Shown piece by piece: positions 9,246 through 20,967 of a stretch of DNA of 64,000 nucleotides. The notes below the pieces were generated by a model. That model saw only the letters and a list, made by a program, of their open reading frames with translations, did no database searches and had not been told where the DNA came from. The stretch lies in contig NZ_AP018227.1 in assembly GCF_002368095.1 (NCBI RefSeq), positions 1,573,999 through 1,637,998 of the forward strand. Direction: 5' to 3'. Source of the stretch: Calothrix parasitica NIES-267 (GTDB lineage Bacteria; Cyanobacteriota; Cyanobacteriia; Cyanobacteriales; Nostocaceae). The position numbers and the translations under genes are program-made. The number at the start of each line of letters is the position of its first letter. Positions within the stretch are counted from its first letter, which is position 1.

Positions 9246-9405
9246 TGTGTAAACCCCGAAAACAGAACAAATCTATAGCTTATAGGAAAAAGAGATAATA
9301 ATATTAGTGGTGATTTGTTGTTTTTGGGGTTCCCCCGAGTGTTGAAATGTTTGCCGAGTATTCTGGGAAAACAGATTACTTCTCCCGCTCAAAAGATTAT
9401 CCCTC
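9246..9405 (+). repeat. ~155-bp hairpin element, copy 1
   Basis: An inverted repeat begins AACCCCGAAAACAGAACAAATC and is closed by GATTTGTTGTTTTTGGGGTT, followed by a ~60-bp tail containing CTGGGAAAACAGATTACTT. By eye it matches about nine bases in ten of 54160-54316 read on the opposite strand. It lies in the 3' non-coding part of the IS4 element. It could be a MITE or a structured RNA; no open frame is present. Confidence 0.75.
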
Positions 9406-9644
9406 ATGTAATCATTCATACTATATTATTGGTTTTCTAATAGCACAAAGGGAGTAAATTGCTCCAAGCAGAGAATATAGTTCTTTTGTTCGCGTTGAAA
9501 GGGCTGGGATTTAGACCCCAACACAAAACAATCAACCCGTAGGGGATGGGGTTTTTAACTCCGATTGAGTTATAAATAAAAAGAATTTCTAAACAGAACT
9601 GGTTTCATTTTTAGGATAGCAAACCACTGCAAAGTCATGTAGTT

Positions 9645-9773
9645 TCAGGAATGGCCGCAATTGTCATAATATACTGTTGGTGCGTGACACCAGAAAGCTT
9701 ATTACTACGTTGAAAATTAGTCAAAGTGTCACAGCACCCTACGAGAAAATGTGTCAGTTGCGGTCATTCCTGA
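9645..9773. repeat. MITE-like palindromic element
   Basis: A 129-bp sequence has imperfect terminal inverted repeats (TCAGGAATGGCCGCAATTG and the complement of CAGTTGCGGTCATTCCTGA). A second inner pair, GGTGCGTGACAC and GTGTCACAGCACC, is nested inside. The inner part is shared with elements near 25.06 kb and 38.03 kb. It ends 22 bp before the methyltransferase start, so it forms that gene's upstream region. Confidence 0.7.
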
Positions 9774-9795
9774 GTTTATCAAGAGGATTTATATT

Positions 9796-10473
9796 ATGTC
9801 AAATTTGAACGATAAATCAGTTTTAGATAGTTGGAATAATAATGCATCGGCTTGGATAAATACGATTGAAAATGATGAGATAGAAAGTAGGAAATTAGTT
9901 ACGAATCAAGCGATTGTTAATGCAATTAATAGTTATTCTCCCAATTCAATTCTTGATATTGGTTGCGGTGAAGGTTGGTTAACTCGCGAGTTGACTATCA
10001 GTGGTATAGAAGCTTGGGGTGTTGATGGAGTTGATAAGTTAATAAAAAAAGCGCAGTTGATGAATTGTGGTCAGTTTTTGGTTGTAAGCTACGAAAATAT
10101 TGTAAATAGTAATAAGATAGATAGGCAATTTGATGCTATTGTTTGTAATTTTTCTCTTTTAGGAAAAGAAACTGTAGATAATCTAATCTATTCAATTCCT
10201 GGTTTACTCAAAAACAACCAATTATTATTTATTCAAACGATTCATCCGGTGATGGGTTGTGGGGAATCAGCTTACGTTGATGGATGGAGAGAAGAATTAT
10301 GGAATAGTTTTAAATCTGAATTTAAACAAGCAGCACCTTGGTATTTTCGCAAACTGGAAACTTGGATAAATTTACTTAAATCTGCTGGCTTTTCAATTTT
10401 AGAATGTCGAGAACCAATAAATCCAATTACTCAAAAACCTGCTTCAATAATTTTGATTGCTTCAATTTGCTAA
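9796..10473 (+). CDS. Class I SAM-dependent methyltransferase
   Basis: The ATG at 9796 follows AAGAGG by about 10 bases and is preferred to the start at 9751, which lies inside the MITE-like element. The 225-residue protein has SAM motif I ILDIGCGEGWLTREL (about residues 53-67) and the acidic residue of strand 2 in WGVDGVD. Resembling the Methyltransf_11/25 families, it gives no hint of its substrate. It has no operon partner; the next gene starts 125 bp downstream. Confidence 0.82.
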   Translation: MSNLNDKSVLDSWNNNASAWINTIENDEIESRKLVTNQAIVNAINSYSPNSILDIGCGEGWLTRELTISGIEAWGVDGVDKLIKKAQLMNCGQFLVVSYENIVNSNKIDRQFDAIVCNFSLLGKETVDNLIYSIPGLLKNNQLLFIQTIHPVMGCGESAYVDGWREELWNSFKSEFKQAAPWYFRKLETWINLLKSAGFSILECREPINPITQKPASIILIASIC

Positions 10474-10598
10474 ATTTTTATAATTTAAATTTTATCATGT
10501 TAAATCGCTGATTTTTTGGGGAATAATAACAACAAGGCTCAAATAATAAGGCTTGTAGCTGAAAAACTTGCTAATTACTTTTTACAGGAATTTTTGTT

Positions 10599-12956
10599 GT
10601 GCATACTCCATCTTATCGACCCCCGAAACTACCTCAAGCATTAATATGGCTAGTTTGGTTAATTTGTTTGCTACCCTTTACTTTAAATATTTTAGGAATT
10701 GATTTTGCTTCACCAAAACCACCAGATTTAAGTTTAATTCAGCAAGTTACTCAAGCAACTCAAGCAGAAGAAATAATGTATCGTACTTTAGCAGGAAGCT
10801 TTTTACATACAATTTTGGAGTGGAGCGCTTGTTGTGCTGCAATTTTTACCGTTATTTTATCTTTTACTAATTTCAAAATCAAAGCAGATGTAACTACACC
10901 AATTTTAGGAGTCACTTTGTTTTGTGCTGGAATGATGGATGCTTTTCATACTTTAGCAGCCGACCGTTTAATTGAAGCTGTTGCTGATAATCGCAACTTA
11001 ATTCCTTTTACTTGGGCTATTTGTCGTCTCGCTAATGCTTTATTAACAATAATAGGTATTAGCATATTTATGTTTGGTAAGTCGAAAAAAATCAATGGAA
11101 GCTTTGGTTTTGTTGCGTTAATTAGTTTTGGCTTTGGCTTACTTTCTTATCTAGTTATTAATATTTATGCTACTAGTGGAAGGCTTCCCCAAACTCAGTT
11201 TCCTGATTCTCTAATTACTCGTCCTTGGGATGTATTACCTCTAATTTTATTTATAATTAGTGGTTTTTTGATATATCCAGCTTTTTATAAAAAATATCCT
11301 AGCTTATTTTCACACGGATTAATTATTAGTGTTATTCCTAATATAGCTACACAAGTCCATATGGCTTTTGGTTCTAGTAGTTTATTCGACAATCATTTTA
11401 ATATTGCTCATTTTCTGAAAATTATTGCTTATTTAGTTCCTTTAACTGGATTAATTTTAGATTATATTTACACTCATCATCAATTAGAGCAAACTAATAA
11501 AGAATTTCGTCAAGAGATATTAGAAAGAGAACAAGCAGAAGCTAAACTCAAAGAATTTTCTCAACGTGAAGACTTACTTAGAAGTCGTTTATCTAGCCAA
11601 ATTACTCACTCTTTAGAATTGAGCAGTATTTTTAAAAGCTGCGTTCAAGAAATTTACGAGCTATTAAAATTAGATTACTGTAGCTTTTCTTGGTATCGTC
11701 GTCATAGTCAAACTCAAAGTTGGGATATTATTTATGAAGAAGTGAAAACACCGGAATTTGCTATTTTTCAGAAGTTGAATTTTACTCAAAATGTAGAAAA
11801 ATTTTTAGAACAGTTAATTAGTTCAGAAAATCAGGTAATAAATAATATTTCCACAATAAATAAATTGGCTATTAAGAATTTTTTTTCTGCTAAGAACTTT
11901 AATTCTACTTTAAGTCAAAATTTTATGAATGATTCTGGAGATATTGGGATTATTTTATGTGCTTGTAGCAATCAACGTGCTTGGAAGCAAGAGGAAATCG
12001 AACTAATCAAACAAGTCAAAGAACAATTGTTAATTGCTCTCAATCAAGCACAGCTTTATAACGAAGCTCGAACTAATGAAAAACAAGCTCAGCGAGCTTT
12101 AAAAGATTTACAAGACGTGCAAACTCAACTAGTACAAAGCGAAAAAATGTCTGCTTTGGGTAATTTGGTGGCTGGAGTTGCTCATGAGATTAATAATCCA
12201 GTTGGTTTTATTAATGGTAATTTACACCATGCTGAAGAATATATTCAAGATTTAATCAATCATCTCAAACTATATCAACAACATTATTCAAAACCGGAAT
12301 CAGAAATAGCAGAAAATGCAGAAAATATTGATTTAGATTTTCTGTTGGAAGATTTACCTAAAATGATTGATTCGATGAAACTGGGAACGGATAGAATTCA
12401 AAATATTAGTACGTCTTTAAGAACTTTTTCTAGAGCAGATACTGACAATAAAAATAGTTTTGATATTCATGCAGGTATTGATAGTACAATTTTGATTTTA
12501 AAGCATCGTTTAAAAGCTAATGAAAAGCGTCCGGAAATTGAAATTATCAAAAATTATGCAGCTTTACCACAAGTAGAATGTTTTCCAGGTCAGTTAAATC
12601 AGGTATTTATGAATCTCTTAGCGAATGCTATTGATGCATTGGATGATTATAACCAGGGACGTAGTTTTGAAGAAATTAAACAGCAACCTAATAAAATTAA
12701 CATCTCTACTGAAGAATTAGCAGGTGAAAATAAGATTGCTATTCATATTAAAGACAATGGCCCCGGTATACCGGAAGATGTTAAACAGAAGATATTTGAC
12801 CATTTATTTACCACTAAAGATGTTGGTAATGGAACGGGGTTGGGGTTATCAATCGCACGACAGATTGTAGAAGACAAGCATCAAGGTTCTCTTGAATGTA
12901 TTTCTACTGTTGGTGAGGGAACTGAGTTTGTGATTAAGATTGCGATTCGGGATTAA
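10599..12956 (+). CDS. Membrane sensor histidine kinase with MASE3-like and GAF-like domains
   Basis: This 785-residue protein starts at GTG. The first ~290 residues contain about eight membrane segments resembling MASE3 (FLHTILEWSACCAAIF, MMDAFHTLAADRL). A coiled segment (QLEQTNKEFRQEILEREQAEAKL) leads to a GAF-like domain at about 320-490. The kinase core has an H-box with His529 (LVAGVAHEINNP), an N-box (NQVFMNLLANAIDAL), G1 (DNGPGIP) and G2 (GTGLGLSIARQIVE). It should autophosphorylate at the membrane in response to an unknown signal. No response regulator is adjacent, so its partner must be encoded elsewhere. Confidence 0.9.
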   Translation: MHTPSYRPPKLPQALIWLVWLICLLPFTLNILGIDFASPKPPDLSLIQQVTQATQAEEIMYRTLAGSFLHTILEWSACCAAIFTVILSFTNFKIKADVTTPILGVTLFCAGMMDAFHTLAADRLIEAVADNRNLIPFTWAICRLANALLTIIGISIFMFGKSKKINGSFGFVALISFGFGLLSYLVINIYATSGRLPQTQFPDSLITRPWDVLPLILFIISGFLIYPAFYKKYPSLFSHGLIISVIPNIATQVHMAFGSSSLFDNHFNIAHFLKIIAYLVPLTGLILDYIYTHHQLEQTNKEFRQEILEREQAEAKLKEFSQREDLLRSRLSSQITHSLELSSIFKSCVQEIYELLKLDYCSFSWYRRHSQTQSWDIIYEEVKTPEFAIFQKLNFTQNVEKFLEQLISSENQVINNISTINKLAIKNFFSAKNFNSTLSQNFMNDSGDIGIILCACSNQRAWKQEEIELIKQVKEQLLIALNQAQLYNEARTNEKQAQRALKDLQDVQTQLVQSEKMSALGNLVAGVAHEINNPVGFINGNLHHAEEYIQDLINHLKLYQQHYSKPESEIAENAENIDLDFLLEDLPKMIDSMKLGTDRIQNISTSLRTFSRADTDNKNSFDIHAGIDSTILILKHRLKANEKRPEIEIIKNYAALPQVECFPGQLNQVFMNLLANAIDALDDYNQGRSFEEIKQQPNKINISTEELAGENKIAIHIKDNGPGIPEDVKQKIFDHLFTTKDVGNGTGLGLSIARQIVEDKHQGSLECISTVGEGTEFVIKIAIRD

Positions 12957-13053
12957 TTTTGTAGTCAAGGGTAAGTTTTATAATAAATGTCATATTCTGC
13001 TACGGGAAGCATCACCTAGTTCAGATTTACATTACAGGTGAAGTGTTGGGGTC

Positions 13054-13281
13054 TTATATATTTGGAAAATTATCAAATAATTTATTTATTCCACTAACGG
13101 TAGCTATAATACCACAAGAGATTGCTAGTAATAAACTGCCAATAATCCCTTGAACTAAAGGAATTGAGACATGAAAATAAATCGAATAAAGCCAAAATAT
13201 TCCTGCGATAAAAAGTCCTGCTAATATACCGATTGCAAATTTTTTTATAGCATCAAATTTATCTGGTGGTTGAGAATTCAT
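13054..13281 (-). CDS. Small membrane protein, 75 aa
   Basis: Two hydrophobic segments (AIGILAGLFIAGIFWLYSIY and IIGSLLLAISCGIIATV) are joined by a short loop, with a charged N-terminus (MNSQPPDKFDAIKK). The layout is that of a small inner- or thylakoid-membrane protein. The family is not recognised. It is convergent with the histidine kinase gene and divergent from the HEAT gene. Confidence 0.6.
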   Translation of the reverse strand: MNSQPPDKFDAIKKFAIGILAGLFIAGIFWLYSIYFHVSIPLVQGIIGSLLLAISCGIIATVSGINKLFDNFPNI

Positions 13282-13503
13282 TTTTAGAATATTAGTTAAT
13301 TACATAATTATTTTAGCGATTTAAAAAGCTTTGTAATAGTGACTTTAGTCATCTTAATTTTTATTGTTGGTTTAAAATGAGGATTTTGTAGAGTCTCCAA
13401 CAATGCGAATAAGATGTGCTATTGGATTATATGCCATCTGGATAAAATTTCAATATAGAGACGAAAGTTACAAATTTCATAAATTTCAATAAACTTAATA
13501 AAA

Positions 13504-14919
13504 ATGACTGATTATAAAGATGAGCGTGCGATTGAATCATTAGATATTTATCTAAGAAATCAAGATGCTACTATTCGTCAAGCTGCTATTAATGAATTGC
13601 TCAGAATTAGAAGCGAAAGAGCAATTCAAGCTTTATTTAAGGCTTTCAATAGTGACGACAAAGATTTATCGCGACGCATTGCTTCTGTATTAACTGGAAG
13701 TATTGGGGAGCAGCATCTGGAATTATTAATTGACTTACTACAAACTGGTTGCGATCGCACTCGCGGTTATGCTGCTGAGGTATTGGGTAAAATCGGCTCT
13801 GAGCAAGCGTTAGAACCTCTTATCCTTAGATTGCAGGACGAAATGTCTTGGGTAAGGAGAAAATCTGTTGAAGCACTCGGTAAAATTGATAGCGAACAAA
13901 CTATTGAGCCATTAATTTCTGCTTTACAAGATAAAGATTATTATGTCAGAAAAACTGCGGCTTTAGTATTAGGTGAAATCCGCAATCAACAAGCAATAAA
14001 ACCATTAACTAAGATTTTACAAGACGAACGTAGTAAAGTACGGTATAATGCTGCGATTGCATTAGGAAATATTGGTAAACAAGAGGCGAATGCTGCATTA
14101 ATTACTTCTTTAAAAGATTCATCAAATAGAGTGCGAATAGCTGTAGCAGAAGCATTAGGAAATATTGGTAGCGATGATATTGTTTTGCCTTTAATAAATG
14201 CTTTAGATGATAATTCTTGGCAAGTACGTAGAATGGCTTTTAATTATTTACTAAAAATCCTTAATTTAAATATAGATACAATAATTTTTCAAGGCTTACA
14301 AAATCGACATGCAGATGTTCGTGAAATGACGGCTAAAATTCTATCGAAAGTCGAACCTCAATTAGCAATAGAAGCATTAAGTCAGGCTTTTACACATCAT
14401 AATCGTTATATTCGTCGAGATGCAACGACATTTTTAGGTATGCTTATCTCTAATATAGATGTAGATGAGCGCGAAAATTTGATTCCGGCATTAAACTTAG
14501 CTATCGTTGGATTGCAGCATACAGACAAGTGGACTCGTTCGAATTCAGCAGATTCTTTAAGTAAAATTTCAACTGATTTAGAATTAAATCACGATTTTCT
14601 AAATAATGTTATTTCAACTTTAATTAATTCACTTAATGACAGAAATGACTCAGTGCTAACTAATTCAGTTAAAGCATTAGGTCAAATTGGAAAGCAACGT
14701 GCTATCGAACCTTTGATAAAAGTTTTAAAAGATAAAGATGGTATTGTTCGTCAACAAGCTATTAATAGTTTAGGTAAAATTATCACTGAATTCAGCGAGA
14801 AGATTACACAAACTCAAATTAGTTTAATTCGTAATGAATTAACTTTAGCTTTAGCAGATGAATTTTGGAAAGTACGGGAGCAAGCAAAAATTGTATTAGA
14901 AAAATTGAATGCTCTTTGA
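13504..14919 (+). CDS. HEAT-repeat protein (PBS-lyase-like repeats)
   Basis: The 471 residues are almost wholly HEAT-like repeats of ~31 residues (LI.ALQD.....VR..AA.ALG.I....AI.PL). Such repeats occur in bilin lyases (CpcE/F), NblB and scaffold proteins. There is no catalytic domain and no bilin-lyase neighbour such as phycobilisome genes, so a scaffold or regulatory role is as likely as a pigment one. The start is an ATG at 13504. Confidence 0.85.
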   Translation: MTDYKDERAIESLDIYLRNQDATIRQAAINELLRIRSERAIQALFKAFNSDDKDLSRRIASVLTGSIGEQHLELLIDLLQTGCDRTRGYAAEVLGKIGSEQALEPLILRLQDEMSWVRRKSVEALGKIDSEQTIEPLISALQDKDYYVRKTAALVLGEIRNQQAIKPLTKILQDERSKVRYNAAIALGNIGKQEANAALITSLKDSSNRVRIAVAEALGNIGSDDIVLPLINALDDNSWQVRRMAFNYLLKILNLNIDTIIFQGLQNRHADVREMTAKILSKVEPQLAIEALSQAFTHHNRYIRRDATTFLGMLISNIDVDERENLIPALNLAIVGLQHTDKWTRSNSADSLSKISTDLELNHDFLNNVISTLINSLNDRNDSVLTNSVKALGQIGKQRAIEPLIKVLKDKDGIVRQQAINSLGKIITEFSEKITQTQISLIRNELTLALADEFWKVREQAKIVLEKLNAL

Positions 14920-14982
14920 GGTTTGTAGTAATGACTAAAGTCATTTATAGAAAGGCTAAAGCCCTGACTACGAACCTTTTAT

Positions 14983-15858
14983 TTAAATTGAATTCAAAGC
15001 TTTCATTTCATCTTCCGTCAATTGAATTTCCCCAGCTTTAATATTCTCTTCCACATGAGCAATAGTTGTCGTTCCCGGAATCAAAATCACATTAGGGTAA
15101 CGATTCAATAACCAAGCTAAAGCTATTTGATTCGGTTTAACTTTATGTTTCTCAGCAATATCGGCAATTATACCTTCCGCATTCGCTAAAGGTGACCCTT
15201 GTTTCAAAGGATGAGCATCCAACGAACCGTAGGGAAGAAAAGCTATTCCGTTATCGGAACAGTAATTTAATGTATCTTCCTTCTCCCGATTGGTAATGCT
15301 AAACCGATTTTGTACCGAAGCAATTTCAACAATATTTCTCGCTGCTTTTATTTGTTCTAAACTAACGTTAGATATGCCGATATGGCGGATTTTTCCTTCT
15401 TTTTTTAATTGAGCTAAAGCACCAATTGATTCTGCAAAGGGAACTTTAGAATCAGGACGGTGTAATTGATATAAATCGATTTGTTCTAACTTCAATCTTG
15501 TCAAACTATCCTCTACACCACGACGGAGAAATTCCGGACTTCCATCGGCTTTAATGTTATCGGGAGCGGGTTTATGAATTCCTCCCTTGGTTGCAATAAC
15601 TACTCCTTGTTTGTAAGGATGTAAAGCTGAAGCAATGATATCTTCGTTGTGTCCGGGACCGTAAGCTTCTGCTGTATCGATAAAGTTTACACCCAATTCA
15701 ACCGCACGTTGTAAAAGCTTTTCTCCTGCTTCCCAATCTGGATAAGGACCGAAATTCCCCGGTTTACCCGTAAGTCTCATCGCTCCGTAACCGATACGAT
15801 TAACGGTTAAATCTCCACCAATTGTGAATGTTTGAGAAACTGATTTTGTTGCGTTCAT
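14983..15858 (-). CDS. Aldo/keto reductase
   Basis: This 291-residue TIM-barrel NADPH oxidoreductase has the full AKR set: Asp and Tyr in FIDTAEAYGPG, Lys in VVIATKGG and His in IDLYQLHRPD. It ends with the NADPH-binding region (LIPGTTTIAHVEENI). The likely role is reduction of aldehydes or ketones in the cytosol. It is the last of a minus-strand run of redox genes (SDR, quinone reductase, AKR) separated by gaps of about 100-170 bp. Confidence 0.92.
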   Translation of the reverse strand: MNATKSVSQTFTIGGDLTVNRIGYGAMRLTGKPGNFGPYPDWEAGEKLLQRAVELGVNFIDTAEAYGPGHNEDIIASALHPYKQGVVIATKGGIHKPAPDNIKADGSPEFLRRGVEDSLTRLKLEQIDLYQLHRPDSKVPFAESIGALAQLKKEGKIRHIGISNVSLEQIKAARNIVEIASVQNRFSITNREKEDTLNYCSDNGIAFLPYGSLDAHPLKQGSPLANAEGIIADIAEKHKVKPNQIALAWLLNRYPNVILIPGTTTIAHVEENIKAGEIQLTEDEMKALNSI

Positions 15859-16026
15859 GGTTTTATTTTTGTAGATTATTAATGTATCTGGCGGTTGAAA
15901 CCGCTGCTACAAAGGCAAAACCCACCTCCGTGAGTTAATATATATAATTAGTTCGATTAGTCTACGGAGGTAGACTTTGTTTGTGTAGATGCGGTTTTTA
16001 CCGCCGGATTTTTCTGTTACCTTCAA

Positions 16027-17031
16027 TCAAGAAATTTCCACAATTGCTTTACCAATCATCTTTCCACTATCTTGAGCTTCATGAGCGGCTGCTAATTCTT
16101 TGAAGGAAAATTTTTGAGCAATATTATGATGTAATTTACCGTCTTCCAATGCAGTTGTAATATCCTTAATCGCTGCTTCTTTTGCTGATTGCGGCATGGT
16201 ATATACCAATATGGTGCGGATAATTATATTTCTCAACATCAACGACAAAATTGGTAAAGCAGGAGCATCATCTGGATTAGCTGAATACATCGCTACCCCA
16301 CCATTGGTTCTTAAAACTGCATTAGCTACATTTAAATTCTGACTAAAATCCACATCAACAATACGGTTTATTCCCCGTTTTTTCCCGGTAATTTCTTGAA
16401 TCCTTTTAACTACATCTTCGGTTTTATAGTTAATAATATGGTCAGCACCAGCAGCTTCTGCTATTTTGGCTTTTTCGGGACTACTTACAGTGGTAATAAC
16501 TGTAGCGCTACCGTATTTACCCCACTGAATCGCGTAGTTTCCTACCGCTCCCGCTCCCCCAGTTACCAAGATTGTTTGTCCTTTGACATCACCATCCGCG
16601 AAAACAGCACGATGAGCGGTCATCGCTGGAACTCCCAAACAAGCACCTTCTACAAAGCTGGTATTATCTGGTAATTTAATCGCTTTTTCGCTTTCAATAA
16701 CAATATATTCTGCTCCCGTACCGAAAGCTCTTCCTAATTGTCCTTCGTAAATCCAAACTCTTTCTCCAACACGAGATTTATTAATACCTTCCCCGACGCT
16801 TTCAATTACTCCCGCTCCATCTTGATGGGGAATAATTTTTTCAAATTTCTTCTCAATACCTCCCCAACCGGAACGAGATTTTGTATCGGATGGATTAACA
16901 CCCGAAGCGTAGATTTTCACTCTTACTTCACCAGCACCGGGTTCTGGTATTGGCATTTGTTGATAATTAATTACCTCTTCTGCTGCTCCTTGTTTTTCGT
17001 AATAAGCAGCTTGCATTAGTTTTTGGCTCAT
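16027..17031 (-). CDS. NADPH:quinone reductase-like MDR protein
   Basis: This 334-residue zinc-independent medium-chain reductase of the zeta-crystallin/QOR type has an N-terminal GroES-like domain, then a Rossmann fold with VTGGAGAVGNYAIQWGK and the NADPH-binding TVSSPEKAKIAEAAGAD. The zinc-ligand cysteines of alcohol dehydrogenases are absent, which fits QOR. It probably reduces quinones or enones under oxidative stress. It lies between an AKR and an SDR gene on the same strand. Confidence 0.9.
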   Translation of the reverse strand: MSQKLMQAAYYEKQGAAEEVINYQQMPIPEPGAGEVRVKIYASGVNPSDTKSRSGWGGIEKKFEKIIPHQDGAGVIESVGEGINKSRVGERVWIYEGQLGRAFGTGAEYIVIESEKAIKLPDNTSFVEGACLGVPAMTAHRAVFADGDVKGQTILVTGGAGAVGNYAIQWGKYGSATVITTVSSPEKAKIAEAAGADHIINYKTEDVVKRIQEITGKKRGINRIVDVDFSQNLNVANAVLRTNGGVAMYSANPDDAPALPILSLMLRNIIIRTILVYTMPQSAKEAAIKDITTALEDGKLHHNIAQKFSFKELAAAHEAQDSGKMIGKAIVEIS

Positions 17032-17098
17032 AGTTGCTATTTCAGGTTTTGAATTATTCAGATACTATCGGCTTTCTGGTGATAATTTCACATTCCTG

Positions 17099-17121
17099 GA
17101 GACGTAGCAGTGCTACGTCTC
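17099..17121. terminator. GAGACGTAGCA palindrome
   Basis: GAGACGTAGCA-G-TGCTACGTCTC is a perfect 11-bp stem between the SDR and the quinone reductase genes. The same palindrome occurs at 26023-26047 and 29835-29855, so it is a dispersed repeat that may also act as a terminator. Confidence 0.6.
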
Positions 17122-17137
17122 TACATTAGTTTTGCGT

Positions 17138-17842
17138 TTAATAAGGTATTACCTTCCTATCTCTCCAATATTTTCCTGTCTCGTTCCTAGATGCTTCGGT
17201 CGCTAACCAAATCGCTGTATCTGCTCCCTGCTCGGGAGTCCGAGGTGCGCTATCTCCACCCATATCAGTTTTTACCCAACCGGGACATATGGCATTAACG
17301 GCGATATTTTGAGAGCGTAATGCTTGGGACAACATAATTGTTGCACCGTTTAACGCCAATTTTGATAAAGAGTAGCTGGGATAGTCAGAAGATAATCCAT
17401 TGATTTCCCCAAAACCGCTAGAAACATTAACTATTCTTGCATCGGAAGATTTTTTCAACAAAGGTAACAATTCTTGTACCATACGAATCGCACCAAAAGT
17501 ATTGGTATTAAGGGTTTTATTCAATAAATTGCGGTCGATGGTGAGAATATTTACCCCTTCGTCGGGATATATTCCTGCATTGTTAATTAAAACGTCTAAT
17601 TTATTTATTTGTGATTCTATAGATTTAAATGCTTGATTAATAGAATCGTCGTCAGAAACATCTAATTCTACAGGGATAATACCAGATGAATTTAATTTTT
17701 CAGCCGCTTGTTTTGCTTTGTCGAGAGAACGAGAAGTGATGATTACCCGATAACCTTTTTGCAGTAAACCTTGAGTAATTGCAAATCCAATTCCTCGATT
17801 TCCACCCGTAACTAATGCGATTTTAGTTTGTTCGTTTTTCAT
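17138..17842 (-). CDS. Short-chain dehydrogenase/reductase (carbonyl-reductase-like)
   Basis: The start at Met8 (17842, MKNEQTKIALV) is preferred. The 234-residue SDR has TGGNRGIGFAI, NNAGIYPD, the catalytic Ser in NVSSGFGE and YSLSK, all intact. The C-terminus (PGWVKTDMGGDSAPRTPEQGADTAIWLA) resembles NADPH carbonyl reductases. It is adjacent to an AraC remnant, which may once have controlled it together with the redox genes downstream. Confidence 0.88.
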   Translation of the reverse strand: MKNEQTKIALVTGGNRGIGFAITQGLLQKGYRVIITSRSLDKAKQAAEKLNSSGIIPVELDVSDDDSINQAFKSIESQINKLDVLINNAGIYPDEGVNILTIDRNLLNKTLNTNTFGAIRMVQELLPLLKKSSDARIVNVSSGFGEINGLSSDYPSYSLSKLALNGATIMLSQALRSQNIAVNAICPGWVKTDMGGDSAPRTPEQGADTAIWLATEASRNETGKYWRDRKVIPY

Positions 17843-17901
17843 TATGCTTGTTAGAGGAAACAATTATCAATCTTCAGTAAAACTAAGACAGCAATCAGCT
17901 A

Positions 17902-18290
17902 TTAGCTCGAAAACTCTTTGGGAGTCATACCAACAACTCTTTTGAAATATTTGCTAAAGTGACTTTGATTGGAAAAACCAACTTTAAGAGCCACGTCGGC
18001 AATACTTGTATGTGGTTGTAGTAATAATTCTTTAGCCCTCTCTATGCGGCATTTAATCAGATATTGATAGGGAGAAATTCCCATTGATTTTTGAAATAAG
18101 CGACAGAAATGATAGCGACTAATTCCTAGCTCATTTGCCATGGATTCTAAAGAAATATCTTCGGCTAAATTGCTTTGAATATAATCAATTGCTTGCTGTA
18201 GTTTATCAGCCGAAAGTTTACCTTGTGCTTTGTTGATTTTGGGTTTACGCAGTAATTGTGGAGTAAATAAGTTAATGGATATGTTGACCT
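17902..18290 (-). pseudogene. AraC-family regulator, 5'-truncated remnant
   Basis: Minus-strand sequence encodes a complete AraC DNA-binding domain: KLQQAIDYIQSNLAEDISLE and MANELGISRYHFCRLFQ, ending in VVGMTPKEFSS. The frame stays open upstream to about 18297 but has no ATG, GTG or TTG before the Met at 18141, which lies inside the first helix-turn-helix. The N-terminal effector domain is missing. The break coincides with a CCTTTAA heptamer tract that also forms the end of the MFS gene, suggesting loss by repeat-mediated rearrangement. A 79-residue product from 18141 would lack part of the domain. Confidence 0.7.
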
Positions 18291-20865
<2,575 letters not shown>

Positions 20866-20875
20866 GATTTTTTTG

Positions 20876-20926
20876 AGGGGGGAGAGGGGGAGATGGGGAG
20901 ATGGGGAGAGGGGGAGATGGGGAGAA
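20876..20926. repeat. GGGGAGAT tandem repeat between bshA and the bsh fusion gene
   Basis: A run of imperfect GGGGAGATG units fills the short gap between the two bacillithiol-type genes. Confidence 0.85.
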
Positions 20927-20967
20927 GAATAAGTAATTATTACCAATCTCCAATTCCCAATTCCCAA

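Larger units (their letters stand above)
7572..9505 (+). mobile_element. IS4-family insertion sequence, complete with target duplication
   Basis: The element is 1934 bp with perfect 18-bp terminal inverted repeats (AGCCCTTTCAACGCGAAC at 7572 and its complement ending at 9505), with weaker similarity running inward. It is flanked by a 13-bp direct repeat GGGATTTAGACCC at 7559-7571 and 9506-9518, which is the target duplication and fits the 10-13 bp known for parts of the IS4 family. It holds one transposase and a 446-bp non-coding tail (9060-9505) carrying a hairpin sequence that recurs near 54.2 kb. Confidence 0.9.

Noticed and set aside
17902-18141. Complete 79-residue AraC protein
   Set aside because: The Met lies inside the first helix-turn-helix, and the homologous frame continues upstream without a start codon.
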